Shown: positions 9,423-17,810 of the stretch, one piece after another
Position numbering within the stretch: position 1 is the first letter of the stretch
Layout of the letters: each line of letters begins with the position of its first letter
Program-made: the position numbers and the translations under genes
Source: Bradyrhizobium sp.
Lineage (GTDB): Bacteria; Pseudomonadota; Alphaproteobacteria; Rhizobiales; Xanthobacteraceae
DNA length: 64,000 nucleotides
Assembly (NCBI RefSeq): GCF_030654605.1
Contig: NZ_JAURXB010000114.1
Location: 21,290-85,289, forward strand
Direction of reading: 5' to 3'
The notes under the pieces: generated by a model
The model's input: only the letters and a program-made list of their open reading frames with translations
The model's database searches: none
What the model was told of the DNA's origin: nothing

Positions 9423-10013
9423 ATGCGGATTACCCTGGTCGGCTCCCGCCATTTCGGCGTGACGACACTGAACATGCTGCGCCAGCACGGCGTCGAAATC
9501 GCTGGCGTCGTCGTCGCTGACGCCGAGGACCGGCTCGCCGCCGCGGCCCGCGACGCCGGAATCGCGGTCACGGTGCAGGCCGATCCGAAACTCGTGGTCG
9601 CCGGGGAGATCGCGGCCGATACCGACCTGATCGTCACCGCGCACAGCCACGCGCGCATCGGCAGGGACGCGCTGGCGGCGGCCAGGCTCGGGGGGATCGG
9701 CTACCACCCCTCGCTGCTGCCGCGGCATCGCGGCATCGCGGCGGTCGAATGGACCATCCGGGAAGGCGACCCGATCGCCGGCGGCACCGTCTACCATCTC
9801 GCCGACCGCATGGATGCCGGCGCGATCGCCGCCCAGGAATGGTGCTTCGTCAAGAAAGGCGAAACCGCGCGGGAGCTATGGGAGCGCGCGCTGGCCCCTC
9901 TCGGCCAGAAGCTGCTCGGAGAGGTAATTGAGTACGCCAAGGCCCATCAATCGCTGCCGGCCAAGCCACAGGACGAGCAATTTGCCACCAGCGCGCCGAA
10001 TCTGCCGAAGTAA
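9423..10013 (+). CDS. Formyltransferase-fold protein (Fmt/GART-like) with altered catalytic triad
   Basis: 196 residues, one formyltransferase domain with no C-terminal Fmt domain. The fold signature is clear: VGSRHFGVTTLNMLRQHG at the N-terminus, YHPSLLPRHRG near 94-104, then DRMDAGAIAAQEW near 128-140. Catalysis in this family uses Asn-x-His ... Asp. His95 and Asp131 are present, but the Asn position is Gly93 (GIGYHPS instead of the usual IN-x-HPS). It may use another donor or acceptor, or be impaired as a formyltransferase. The ATG starting MRITLVG is chosen because the fold begins there. The gene is isolated between two secreted-protein genes. Confidence 0.78.
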   Translation: MRITLVGSRHFGVTTLNMLRQHGVEIAGVVVADAEDRLAAAARDAGIAVTVQADPKLVVAGEIAADTDLIVTAHSHARIGRDALAAARLGGIGYHPSLLPRHRGIAAVEWTIREGDPIAGGTVYHLADRMDAGAIAAQEWCFVKKGETARELWERALAPLGQKLLGEVIEYAKAHQSLPAKPQDEQFATSAPNLPK

Positions 10014-10079
10014 TATTTTACCGGCGACAATCGACGCTTCCGACCAGCTTTTCGTTCCCCGACTGGAACCAATCCCGCC

Positions 10080-10093
10080 ATCAAATGTTTGAT
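10080..10093. promoter_or_regulatory. Inverted repeat ATCAAA-TG-TTTGAT
   Basis: Perfect 6-bp arms separated by two bases, about 100 bases upstream of a small secreted-protein gene and 67 bases after the formyltransferase stop. Its shape suits a dimeric regulator, but no regulator can be named. Confidence 0.35.
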
Positions 10094-10193
10094 TTGTTGG
10101 GAACTTTTCGTGTTGTCGCGGCGCAGCAAACTTTGGACACATTGTGCCCCAATAAGCCGCGTCATCACACATACATATTCAGGGATATGATTC

Positions 10194-10556
10194 ATGCGCC
10201 TCAATCGCATTCGCAACGCGGTTCTTGTTTCCACCTTTGCCGCCGCAGGCGCCCTCACCGCTGCCCCCGCCATGGCCGACAGCAATGCCTATGATGGGCT
10301 CTGGAATGTCACGGTGGTGACCAAGAGTGGCAGCTGCGAACCGACCGTCAGCTCGACGCTGACCGTGACGGACGGCAAGGTCTCGGCCGGTGGCGCCGCC
10401 GTCTCCGGCAAGGTCGGAAGAGAGGGACTTGTGCGAGTCTCGATCAATGGTGCATATGCGAACGGCCAGCTCAGCGGCAAGACCGGTTCGGGGAAGTGGA
10501 ATGGCTCATCTGCAGGCGTTCCGTGCAGTGGTCGATGGGAAGCGTCGCGGCAGTAA
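10194..10556 (+). CDS. Small secreted hypothetical protein
   Basis: 120 residues: a signal peptide of about 28 residues (NAVLVSTFAAAGALTAAPAMA then DS), then a mature domain with two cysteines (SGSCEP and GVPCSGRW) that could form a disulfide. The pattern YDGLWNVTVVTKSGSCEP followed by repeated G-x-V strands suggests a small beta-barrel periplasmic domain like those abundant in Bradyrhizobiaceae; function unknown. A strong intrinsic terminator follows its stop. Confidence 0.72.
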   Translation: MRLNRIRNAVLVSTFAAAGALTAAPAMADSNAYDGLWNVTVVTKSGSCEPTVSSTLTVTDGKVSAGGAAVSGKVGREGLVRVSINGAYANGQLSGKTGSGKWNGSSAGVPCSGRWEASRQ

Positions 10557-11079
10557 GCCGGGCTCCGCCACAGCACTAATCATTCTGAATGCGCGACGGC
10601 TGATATTCGCAGCCGTCGCGTTTTTTTTGGCGGTTTTGGTGGTGTCGGTCGCCGGCACCGTGGGCTTTGCGGAATCCGGGGCGTTCGCCGGCATGGGCGG
10701 CAACTGGTCCGGCGGCGGCACCATCACGCTGGACGACGGTTCCAGCGAGCGGGTTCGATGCCGCGCCAGCTACGCCGTCCGCGCCGACGGCAACGCCATC
10801 AACCAGACCCTGACCTGCGCCAGCGACAGCTTCAAATTCAATCTCGCCAACAACGTCGTCGCCCAGGGCACGGCGCTTTCCGGGACCTGGAGCGAAAGCA
10901 TTCGCAACGCCAGCGGCAACCTTGAAGGCCGCGGCGGCGGCGGCCATTTTCACCTGACCGCGAGCGGCGCCGGATTCACGGCGCAGATCTCGTTGACGAC
11001 GCGCGGTAACAAACAATCCGTCGTCATCAAGTCCGAAGGCGCATTCCGGGTCACATCGATTTCGCTGACCCGCTCCTGA
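10501..11079 (+). CDS. Secreted hypothetical protein, start uncertain
   Basis: The mature part (GGNWSGGGTITLDDGSSERVRCRASY...TLTCASDSFKFNLAN) is a Gly-rich beta-strand domain with two cysteines. It is preceded by a hydrophobic signal segment (LIFAAVAFFLAVLVVSVAG). The start is unclear. The only ATG in frame (10501) lies inside the preceding gene, with GGGGAAG upstream; GTG at 10528 or a rare CTG at 10585 (giving a normal signal peptide) are alternatives. The hairpin and T8 run at 10591-10628 lie in the signal-peptide codons, so any transcript from upstream must read through a terminator. The reading frame downstream is well supported. Confidence 0.6.
   Translation: MAHLQAFRAVVDGKRRGSKPGSATALIILNARRLIFAAVAFFLAVLVVSVAGTVGFAESGAFAGMGGNWSGGGTITLDDGSSERVRCRASYAVRADGNAINQTLTCASDSFKFNLANNVVAQGTALSGTWSESIRNASGNLEGRGGGGHFHLTASGAGFTAQISLTTRGNKQSVVIKSEGAFRVTSISLTRS
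10591..10628 (+). terminator. Strong intrinsic terminator inside the signal-sequence region of the next gene
   Basis: An 11-bp perfect stem CGCGACGGCTG / CAGCCGTCGCG with loop ATATTCG, followed by eight T residues. It fits as the terminator of the gene ending at 10556, yet it lies inside the coding frame of the following secreted protein. Confidence 0.85.
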
Positions 11080-11110
11080 GCGCCTCACCGCGATCGGCTA
11101 GCTGGTCTTG

Positions 11111-11311
11111 CTAGCTGGTCTTGGGTTTGGCCAACCGGTTAGCGGTTTCCGTCATGGTCTTGGCGACCAGCAGGGCCTGTTCCTTGTTCAGCGCAAAATC
11201 CTGAACGCCCCTGTGCGTGGTCAGCGACAGCACCATGATATCGGGCTGGTCCTCGGGCCAGCCGGTGGCGAAGGCGGTCACAAAATCTGCCGACGTGGAT
11301 CGTGTTGTCAT
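11111..11311 (-). CDS. Small hypothetical protein
   Basis: 66 residues beginning MTTRSTSADF, with AGGGA eight bases upstream of the ATG. No signal peptide or membrane helix; mixed helix/strand, ending in a basic tail (ANRLAKPKTS). The 3' end lies in a perfect 13-bp tandem duplication (CTAGCTGGTCTTG at 11098-11110 and 11111-11123), so the stop codon exists twice. No family recognised. Confidence 0.6.
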   Translation of the reverse strand: MTTRSTSADFVTAFATGWPEDQPDIMVLSLTTHRGVQDFALNKEQALLVAKTMTETANRLAKPKTS

Positions 11312-11420
11312 CGTGAAATTCCCTATGGCGCTCTGGAGCGAAGTGGATACGGGTTCGCGTAGATAAACGCGCATTAAAACAATAGTTTATGGCGCGGTCC
11401 TGATAAATCAGAACCGGGAT

Positions 11421-11819
11421 CTAGGCATTCGGTACGAAGGCGGTGACCTCGATTTCGACCTTGGCGCGCGGATCGACCAGTCCCGAAATGTAGAGCAGCG
11501 TCGAGGGCGGGAAGTTGCGCCCGAGCGTCTCCTTCCAGGCGGTGCCGATGCCGGCGCCCGCGGCCTGGTATTCCTCCCGGCTGGTCAGGTACCAGGTCAG
11601 GCGGACGATATGCTCAGGACCCGCGCCGGCCTCATTGAGCAGCTTGATGATCCGGTGCAGCGCGGTGCCGGTTTGCGCCGCCATGTCGGGCGCATAGTCG
11701 CCCTTCTCGTCGCCGCCGGTCTGGCCGGCGAGCACGACCCAGCGGCCGGGACCATCGACCGCGACGCCGTGCGAAAACCCGCGCGGCTTCGACCATTCAG
11801 CCGGTTGAAGAGTGAGCAT
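11421..11819 (-). CDS. RidA/YjgF-family protein (Rid group)
   Basis: 132 residues with the Rid fold: WSKPRGFSHGVAVDGPGRWVVLAGQTG near the N-terminus, ALHRIIKLLNEAGAGPEHIVRLTWYLT in the middle and the C-terminal FPPSTLLYISGLVDPRAKVEIEVTAFVP. The late arginine of the active site (Arg105 in RidA, which binds the substrate carboxylate) appears replaced, since the equivalent stretch reads GLVDPRAKVEIE. That places it nearer to Rid2-7 subgroups than to canonical enamine deaminase RidA. The start follows GGAG. Isolated gene, divergent from a DMT transporter. Confidence 0.85.
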   Translation of the reverse strand: MLTLQPAEWSKPRGFSHGVAVDGPGRWVVLAGQTGGDEKGDYAPDMAAQTGTALHRIIKLLNEAGAGPEHIVRLTWYLTSREEYQAAGAGIGTAWKETLGRNFPPSTLLYISGLVDPRAKVEIEVTAFVPNA

Positions 11820-11844
11820 GAAGGGGTTCTCCGAAGGTTGAGGT

Positions 11845-11926
11845 CGTCGTTCCGGGATGGTCCGAAGGACCAGACCCGGAACCTCGGGATTCCGGGTTCG
11901 CGTCCGCGACGCGCCCCGGAATGACA
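11845..11926. repeat. Palindrome-rich intergenic repeat (CGTTCCGGG ... CCCGGAATGACA type)
   Basis: GC-rich repeat between ridA-like and DMT genes with nested inverted segments: CGTTCCGGG at the left matched by CCCCGGAATG at the right, plus an inner TTCGCG/CGCG hairpin. It resembles short dispersed palindromes of Bradyrhizobiaceae; copy number must be checked against the genome. Confidence 0.5.
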
Positions 11927-12107
11927 GGAGGAATGTCGTGTTCCTTAGCATCGATCGCGCGGGCTCTCCCACCCCGAATTTTGCCGCCGCGCAGCACAGC
12001 CCCGGCACATTTGCGCGTTGCAAATCCGGCCGGAGTCGACGATACCGGCCTGCCCTCTCCGTATCCCGCGCGGCCCCCGACGCGGCAATCCTGGCAATCA
12101 CCTGACG

Positions 12108-12980
12108 ATGGACCGAACACCTTCCATGCCGAGGGCCGCGCTGTGGATGGCGGGCTGGCTCGCCTTGATGCTGATCCTGACGGTGGCCGGACGCGAAACC
12201 ACGCGTGAAATGAACGTCTTCCAGATCATGGAAGTGCGCTCGCTCCTCGGCCTCTGCATGCTATACCCGCTGATCCGCATGAGCGGCGGCTTCGCAACCA
12301 TGAAGACCGCGCGGCCGCTGCAGCACATCTCGCGCAATCTCATTCACTATGGCGCGCAGCTCGGCTGGTTCTTCGCGCTGACGCTGATTCCGCTCGCCCA
12401 GGTGGTCTCGATCGAATTCACCATGCCGATCTGGACCGCGATCCTGGCCGCGGCCTTTCTCGGCGAACGCATGACGGTGTGGAAGATCGCGGCGATCGTG
12501 CTCGGGGTCGTCGGCGTCATCGTAATCGTTCGTCCCTCGACCGGCGAGGTCAATCAGGGCCAGTTGATCGCGCTGGCCGCCGCGGTCGGGTTCGGGATTT
12601 CCATCGCCATGGTGAAGTCGCTGACCCGCACCGAAAACACCCTAGCTATCATCTTCTGGATGCTGGTGGTGCAGTCGGTGGCCGGATTTTTCCCGTCGAT
12701 CCATGTCTGGGTCTGGCCGTCGGCCTGGGCATGGGGCTGGACGGTCGTGATCGCGATCTGCGGCACCTTCTCCCATTACTGCATGGCGCGCGCAATGCTG
12801 TATGCCGATGCGACGGTGGTGATCCCGATGGATTTCCTCCGGGTTCCCCTGAGCGCCGCCGCCGGCTGGCTGATTTATTCGGAGCGGCTGGACATGTTCA
12901 CCGTGCTCGGCGCGACGCTGATCCTCACGGGCAATCTGTTGAACCTCAAGGCGGCGGCTCCCGCGCGGGTTCAGGCCTGA
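12108..12980 (+). CDS. DMT-superfamily transporter with two EamA domains
   Basis: 290 residues, about ten transmembrane helices in two EamA repeats. The first repeat ends with the typical EFTMPIWTAILAAAFLGERMTVWKIAA block and the second with DFLRVPLSAAAGWLIYSERLDMFTVLGATLILTGN. EamA proteins export amino acids or other small metabolites across the inner membrane; the substrate is unknown. The start is the ATG after the divergent repeat region; a second ATG six codons later is possible. Single gene. Confidence 0.88.
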   Translation: MDRTPSMPRAALWMAGWLALMLILTVAGRETTREMNVFQIMEVRSLLGLCMLYPLIRMSGGFATMKTARPLQHISRNLIHYGAQLGWFFALTLIPLAQVVSIEFTMPIWTAILAAAFLGERMTVWKIAAIVLGVVGVIVIVRPSTGEVNQGQLIALAAAVGFGISIAMVKSLTRTENTLAIIFWMLVVQSVAGFFPSIHVWVWPSAWAWGWTVVIAICGTFSHYCMARAMLYADATVVIPMDFLRVPLSAAAGWLIYSERLDMFTVLGATLILTGNLLNLKAAAPARVQA

Positions 12981-13038
12981 TCGACCAGCCGTGCCGGCGA
13001 TCCTCTCGAACTGATTTTCTTGAGACGGCGCGTCCGAC

Positions 13039-13054
13039 TGTGATCTAGATCACT
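13039..13054. promoter_or_regulatory. CRP/FNR-family-like binding site
   Basis: TGTGATCTAGATCACT matches the TGTGA-N6-TCACA pattern with one mismatch. Its 14-bp core GTGATCTAGATCAC is a perfect palindrome. It lies about 155 bases upstream of the caspase-like gene and after the DMT transporter. Confidence 0.5.
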
Positions 13055-13209
13055 CAATGCAGCCCGCCTGCCGGCTAGTGTGGTCATTCGGCGACGGGGC
13101 AGCTCAATTCAGACGACGGCCTGATTTTCGACACGATGCGTGGCTTTTTCGTGTAGTCTGTTGCAATGCGTTGCTCCCATAGTCGCGCGATTCCACCGGG
13201 GGATTTCAA

Positions 13210-14646
13210 ATGCGCTACCTCACCATATTTCTTTCCCTGATTTGCATGGCGTTATCAGTCCATTCGGCCAAGGCCGACCGGCGTGTTGCCTTTGTCGTAG
13301 GCAACGGCGCCTACAAGAATGTTCAGCCGCTCCCCAACCCCTCGATCGACGCCAAGTCGATGGCGGGCGTGCTTCGCAATGTGGGGTTCGAAGTTGTCGA
13401 AGGCACCAACCTCACCCGCGACAAGATGACAGAACGGCTGCTCGAGTTCGGCAAGAAGGCGCAGGGCGCCGACGTCGCGGTGTTCTTCTACGCCGGCCAC
13501 GGCATCGCCATCGGCGGCGTCAACTATCTGTTGCCGATCGACGCCGACATCAAATCGGAAATGGACGTCAAGCTCGGCGCCGCCATTAACATCGACCTAA
13601 CGCTCGACCAGACCATGGGCGACGCCAAGGTCAAGCTGGTGTTCCTCGATGCCTGCCGCGACAATCCGTTCGCCGCCAAGATCAAGGCGAATGCCGGCGC
13701 CACCCGCAGCGTATCGGTGCAGACCGGCCTTGCGGAAATGAAGTCCGGCGAAGGCACCCTGATCGCCTTCGCCACCGGACCCGGGCAGACCGCGCTCGAC
13801 GGCAAGGAAGGCGCCAACAGCCCGTTCACACGCGCGCTGATGGCCAACATCGCGACCCCCGGGATGGAAATCCAGCAGGCGATGACCAAGGTCCGCGCCC
13901 AGGTCAACGAGGAAACCAACAAGGGCCAATTGCCCTGGGGCCACACCAACCTGATCGGGACGGTCTATCTCAATCAGGCCGCGGCGCCCGCAGGGACTGC
14001 CGCGGCGCCTTCGCAGGCCGGCCCGGCCGTTGCGACGGCGTCCCAGGGTTCGGAGGTCGAAGTCGAATTCTGGCGATCGGTCAAGGAATCCAACAAACCC
14101 GAAGAACTCAACGCCTATCTGGCCACCTATCCGAACGGCCAGTTCAGGTCGCTGGCGCAGGCCCGGATTGCCTCGCTGCAGGATGGCGCTTCGGCGAACG
14201 CGACCCGCAATCTGACCACCGGGATCGATCCCAAGACGTTTGATGCGGAAGCCAACCAGACCACGGAAGACCAGATCGGCCTCGACAAGGGCCAGCGCCG
14301 CGACGTGCAGCGAAGACTCAACGGCCTCGGTTTCGATACCAAGGTGACCGGCACGTTCAACCCGGCGACGCGCGCGGTGATTACGCGCTGGCAGACCGCA
14401 CGAGGCTATCCCAAGAGCGGCTACCTCAACAAGTTCCAGCACAAGGCGCTGTTGACGGAAATCGTCGCGACCGCGCCAACCGCCTCGAGCGACGACGGGG
14501 AAGAGAAAAAGCCGGCTCGCCGCGCGCAGCAACAGCAGCGCAGCAGTGGCGGTGGCGGCGGTGGCGGTCACCGCGGCGGGGATCCCGGTGCAGCCTTCGT
14601 CGGCGGAGTGGTCGGCGGCATGTTGGGCGGTGCGTTCCGGCGCTGA
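13210..14646 (+). CDS. Secreted caspase-like (C14) protein with peptidoglycan-binding domain
   Basis: 478 residues. Signal peptide at 1-22 (FLSLICMALSVHSAKA), then a caspase/metacaspase p20-like domain at about 25-255 with the His/Cys dyad intact: His97 in FFYAGHG and Cys149 in LVFLDACRDNPF. A Pro/Ala linker follows, then a SEL1/TolA-like helical segment (EVEFWRSVKESNKPEELNAYLATYP). Near 360-420 is a peptidoglycan-binding-like domain (QRRDVQRRLNGLGFDTKVTGTFNPATRAVITRWQTARGY). The tail is Lys/Gln-rich, then poly-Gly, ending in a small GGVVGGMLGG segment. Predicted periplasmic or envelope orthocaspase; substrate unknown. A possible CRP-type site lies upstream and a terminator directly follows. 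Confidence 0.88.
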   Translation: MRYLTIFLSLICMALSVHSAKADRRVAFVVGNGAYKNVQPLPNPSIDAKSMAGVLRNVGFEVVEGTNLTRDKMTERLLEFGKKAQGADVAVFFYAGHGIAIGGVNYLLPIDADIKSEMDVKLGAAINIDLTLDQTMGDAKVKLVFLDACRDNPFAAKIKANAGATRSVSVQTGLAEMKSGEGTLIAFATGPGQTALDGKEGANSPFTRALMANIATPGMEIQQAMTKVRAQVNEETNKGQLPWGHTNLIGTVYLNQAAAPAGTAAAPSQAGPAVATASQGSEVEVEFWRSVKESNKPEELNAYLATYPNGQFRSLAQARIASLQDGASANATRNLTTGIDPKTFDAEANQTTEDQIGLDKGQRRDVQRRLNGLGFDTKVTGTFNPATRAVITRWQTARGYPKSGYLNKFQHKALLTEIVATAPTASSDDGEEKKPARRAQQQQRSSGGGGGGGHRGGDPGAAFVGGVVGGMLGGAFRR

Positions 14647-14675
14647 TCATCCGGCCCGTGAATATCGAATCCAGC

Positions 14676-14706
14676 AAAAAGCCCGGCTCGCGCCGGGCTT
14701 TTTTTG
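14676..14706 (+). terminator. Intrinsic terminator of the caspase-like gene
   Basis: AAAAAGCCCGGC-TCGC-GCCGGGCTTTTTTT: 7-bp GC stem flanked by A and T runs, so it can work in both directions. Confidence 0.88.
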
Positions 14707-14710
14707 TTGC

Positions 14711-14800
14711 CGTCATGGCCGGGCTTGTCCCGGCCATCCACGTCTTTCTTGCGTGAGTGAAGCACAGACATGGATGCCCGGGACAAGCCCGGGCATGACG
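14711..14800. repeat. Long palindromic intergenic repeat (CGTCATG-CCGGG type)
   Basis: A 90-base imperfect palindrome. The outer arms begin CGTCATGGCCGGGCTTGTCC and close with GGACAAGCCCGGGCATGACG, with matching CATCCA/TGGATG further in. It sits directly behind a terminator. Likely one copy of a dispersed REP/BIME-like family. Confidence 0.7.
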
Positions 14801-14823
14801 AGTTTGCCATCATGGGCTGCCGC

Positions 14824-15063
14824 CTATTTGCCCGCCACCTTGCGCAAAGCGTCGTTGATGCGGTCCTGCCAGCCGGGGCCACCCTCCTGGAAGTGTTCGA
14901 GCACGTCCTGATCGATCCGCAGCGAAACCAGTTCCTTCACGCCGGGAATCGCTGATGGTTTCGGCGGCGCCTCCACCACCTTGGTGGTTGTCTTCTTGAA
15001 CGCCGCTTCGGCTTCGGTGCGCGCGTCGTTCAGCGTTCGCGGTCGCCTCGGTTGATCCGCCAT
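14824..15063 (-). CDS. BrnA-antitoxin-like small protein
   Basis: 79 residues. A basic, disordered N-terminus is followed by a C-terminal ribbon-helix-helix-like block, SLRIDQDVLEHFQEGGPGWQ then DRINDALRKVAG. This matches the BrnA antitoxin pattern (LRLD-x-DVL-x-x-F ... G-x-GWQ-x-RIN-x-ALR). No BrnT-like toxin lies upstream or downstream. The ATG starts four bases after the cysK stop, so it is probably cotranscribed with cysK. It may be a chromosomal DNA-binding homologue rather than part of a toxin-antitoxin pair. Confidence 0.75.
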   Translation of the reverse strand: MADQPRRPRTLNDARTEAEAAFKKTTTKVVEAPPKPSAIPGVKELVSLRIDQDVLEHFQEGGPGWQDRINDALRKVAGK

Positions 15064-15067
15064 GGTC

Positions 15068-16045
<978 letters not shown>

Positions 16046-16266
16046 GACAATACTCCTGTGGCGGCAATGTGCTGTAAGTTTGAAGCTCTTCCATCATTAC
16101 GGACAGGTTGTGGCGGCGCGCAAGCGGGAATCCCTGCGTCCGGCTTTCGCTGCAATGCAAAACTGGAAAGCCGCCAAATAACGTAAAACGAACGCATTTG
16201 TGTTGCGACAACGTCAAGCAAATCAGTGTATGCTAAAGTCTAAGTTGAGAGCGCAAGGAGGTCACG

Positions 16267-16485
16267 ATGCCAGCAGTCGCTGAAGTCATGTCGACCGTCG
16301 CGTGCAACCCCAGTCCCCGTGGGTGTGATCTGCCGACCTGCCCGGTTTGCGCCGACTCCATGGTCGCCGCGGAAGGCTCCGCCTATTTGTCGGAAAACGT
16401 CATCAGTTACCTCTGGACCTGCGATACCTGCGGCTACGGTTTTGTCACCAAGCATGCGGTGAGCAAGCGGTTCGTCTGTAACTGA
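16267..16485 (+). CDS. Small zinc-ribbon-like protein
   Basis: 72 residues with a very strong ribosome site (AAGGAGG). Cysteine pairs CPVC and CDTC about 20 residues apart form a probable zinc ribbon (LPTCPVCADSM ... WTCDTCGYGFVTKH). The rest is short and hydrophilic. Similar tiny proteins are common in Bradyrhizobium; the function is not known. Divergent from cysK. A TATGCT -10-like element lies about 30 bases upstream of the ribosome site. The tgt gene converges closely on its 3' end. Confidence 0.7.
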   Translation: MPAVAEVMSTVACNPSPRGCDLPTCPVCADSMVAAEGSAYLSENVISYLWTCDTCGYGFVTKHAVSKRFVCN

Positions 16486-16496
16486 TCGCTGAGGCT

Positions 16497-17630
16497 TCAG
16501 CGCGGCGCGATGTCGCCGCGCGCCCAATCGGCGCGGGTGCGTGCGCGAAAATCTTCAAATGTCCCGGTCGACACCGCGTTCCTGATGTCCAGCATCAAGC
16601 GCTGATAATAGGCGATGTTGATTTCCGACAGCAGCATCGCGCCCAGGGTCTCACCCGACTTGACCAGATGATGCAGATAGGCGCGCGCGCAATCGCGCGT
16701 CGATGGCCATTCGCTGGCCTCGTCCAGCGGCCGTGGATCGTCGGCGTGGCGGGCGTTTTTCAAATTGATCTGGCCGAACCGGGTGAACGCCATGCCGTGA
16801 CGCCCGTTGCGGGTCGGCATCACGCAATCGAACATGTCGATGCCGCGCGCCACCGCCTCCAGCATGTCCTCGGGCGTGCCGACGCCCATCAGATATCTCG
16901 GACGGTCGACGGGCAGGATCGGCGCCACCTCCTCGATCATGGCCAGCATCACCGCCTGCGGTTCGCCGACCGCAAGCCCGCCGATCGCGTAGCCGTGAAA
17001 CCCGGTTTCGACCATGCCGCGCGCGCTGGCGTGCCGAAGTTCGGGCACGTCGCCGCCCTGCGCGATCCCGAACAGCATGTAACCGTCAGGCGCGCTCTCG
17101 AAGGCGCGCTTGCTGCGCTCGCCCCAGCGCAGCGAGAGCTGCATGGCGCGTTCGATGTCGGCGCGCTCCGCCGGAAGGCGGATGCATTCATCCATCTGCA
17201 TGGCGATGTCCGAACCCAGCAGGCGCTGCACCTCGATCGATCGCTCGGGCGACAGCTCGATTTTGGTGCCGTCGATATGGGAACGAAAGGTCACCGCGTT
17301 TTCCGTGACTTTGCGCAGCTCCGACAGCGACATCACCTGGAAGCCGCCGGAGTCGGTCAGCATGGGGCCGTTCCAGCCGCTGAAGCGCTGCAGACCGCCG
17401 AGGCCGGCGATGCGCTCGGCGCCCGGCCGCAGCATCAGATGATAGGTATTGCCGAGCACGATGTCGGCGCCGGCATCGCGTACCTCGCGCCAGTGCATGC
17501 CCTTCATCGCGCCCGCGGTGCCGACCGGCATGAAGGCCGGCGTACGCACCACGCCATGCGGCGTCGTCAGCCGTCCGGTGCGGGCGGCGCCGTTGGTGGC
17601 GATCAGATCGAAGTGATTGGGCAGGCTCAT
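16497..17630 (-). CDS. tgt: tRNA-guanine transglycosylase with replaced zinc ligands
   Basis: 377 residues, the normal bacterial TGT length. It exchanges G34 of GUN-anticodon tRNAs for preQ1 in queuosine synthesis; queA lies nearby on the same strand. Catalytic residues are present: Asp93 in LTDSGGFQVMSL and the nucleophile Asp268 in MFDCVMPTRNGRHG. The family's zinc site, Cys-x-Cys-x2-Cys plus a later His, is not conserved. In the aligned block DEASEWPSTRDCARAYLHH the three Cys positions are Ser306, Trp308 and Thr311, and the His position is Ile337 (LLSEINIAYYQRLM). The flanking residues align without gaps with the E. coli protein as I remember it. The enzyme must hold its C-terminal subdomain together without zinc. 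Confidence 0.93.
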   Translation of the reverse strand: MSLPNHFDLIATNGAARTGRLTTPHGVVRTPAFMPVGTAGAMKGMHWREVRDAGADIVLGNTYHLMLRPGAERIAGLGGLQRFSGWNGPMLTDSGGFQVMSLSELRKVTENAVTFRSHIDGTKIELSPERSIEVQRLLGSDIAMQMDECIRLPAERADIERAMQLSLRWGERSKRAFESAPDGYMLFGIAQGGDVPELRHASARGMVETGFHGYAIGGLAVGEPQAVMLAMIEEVAPILPVDRPRYLMGVGTPEDMLEAVARGIDMFDCVMPTRNGRHGMAFTRFGQINLKNARHADDPRPLDEASEWPSTRDCARAYLHHLVKSGETLGAMLLSEINIAYYQRLMLDIRNAVSTGTFEDFRARTRADWARGDIAPR

Positions 17631-17738
17631 GGATCAGCTTATCGCGTGACAACGGCATTCGGTTCAACCTCATTGCCCCCTTATTTTCCGCCCGAAACCC
17701 GTTGACGCCGGTAAAATTCTGCCGCATAAGCCCGCGCC

Positions 17739-17810
17739 ATGACCACCAACACCAAACGCACCGCGAAAACCACCAAGCCCTGCCGGGCTTCGGGAGATTT
17801 GCGCACGTAG
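17739..17810 (+). CDS. Candidate leader peptide of asd, Thr/Lys rich
   Basis: A 23-codon open frame (ATG to TAG) beginning MTTNTKRTAKTTK. Six of the first thirteen residues are Thr and three are Lys, the end products of the pathway served by the next gene, asd. The end of the run overlaps the first arm of a hairpin series that ends in an intrinsic terminator before asd. This is the layout of ribosome-mediated attenuators such as thrL. A TTGACG (17702) and CATAAG (17725) pair with 17-base spacing could be its promoter, though that would leave almost no 5' leader. Too short for routine gene callers. Inference from sequence only. Confidence 0.6.
   Translation: MTTNTKRTAKTTKPCRASGDLRT

Noticed and set aside
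17702..17717. TTGACG with TAAAAT as the asd promoter
   Set aside because: Only four bases separate them, far too short for sigma70; the pair TTGACG/CATAAG with 17 bases is more plausible.
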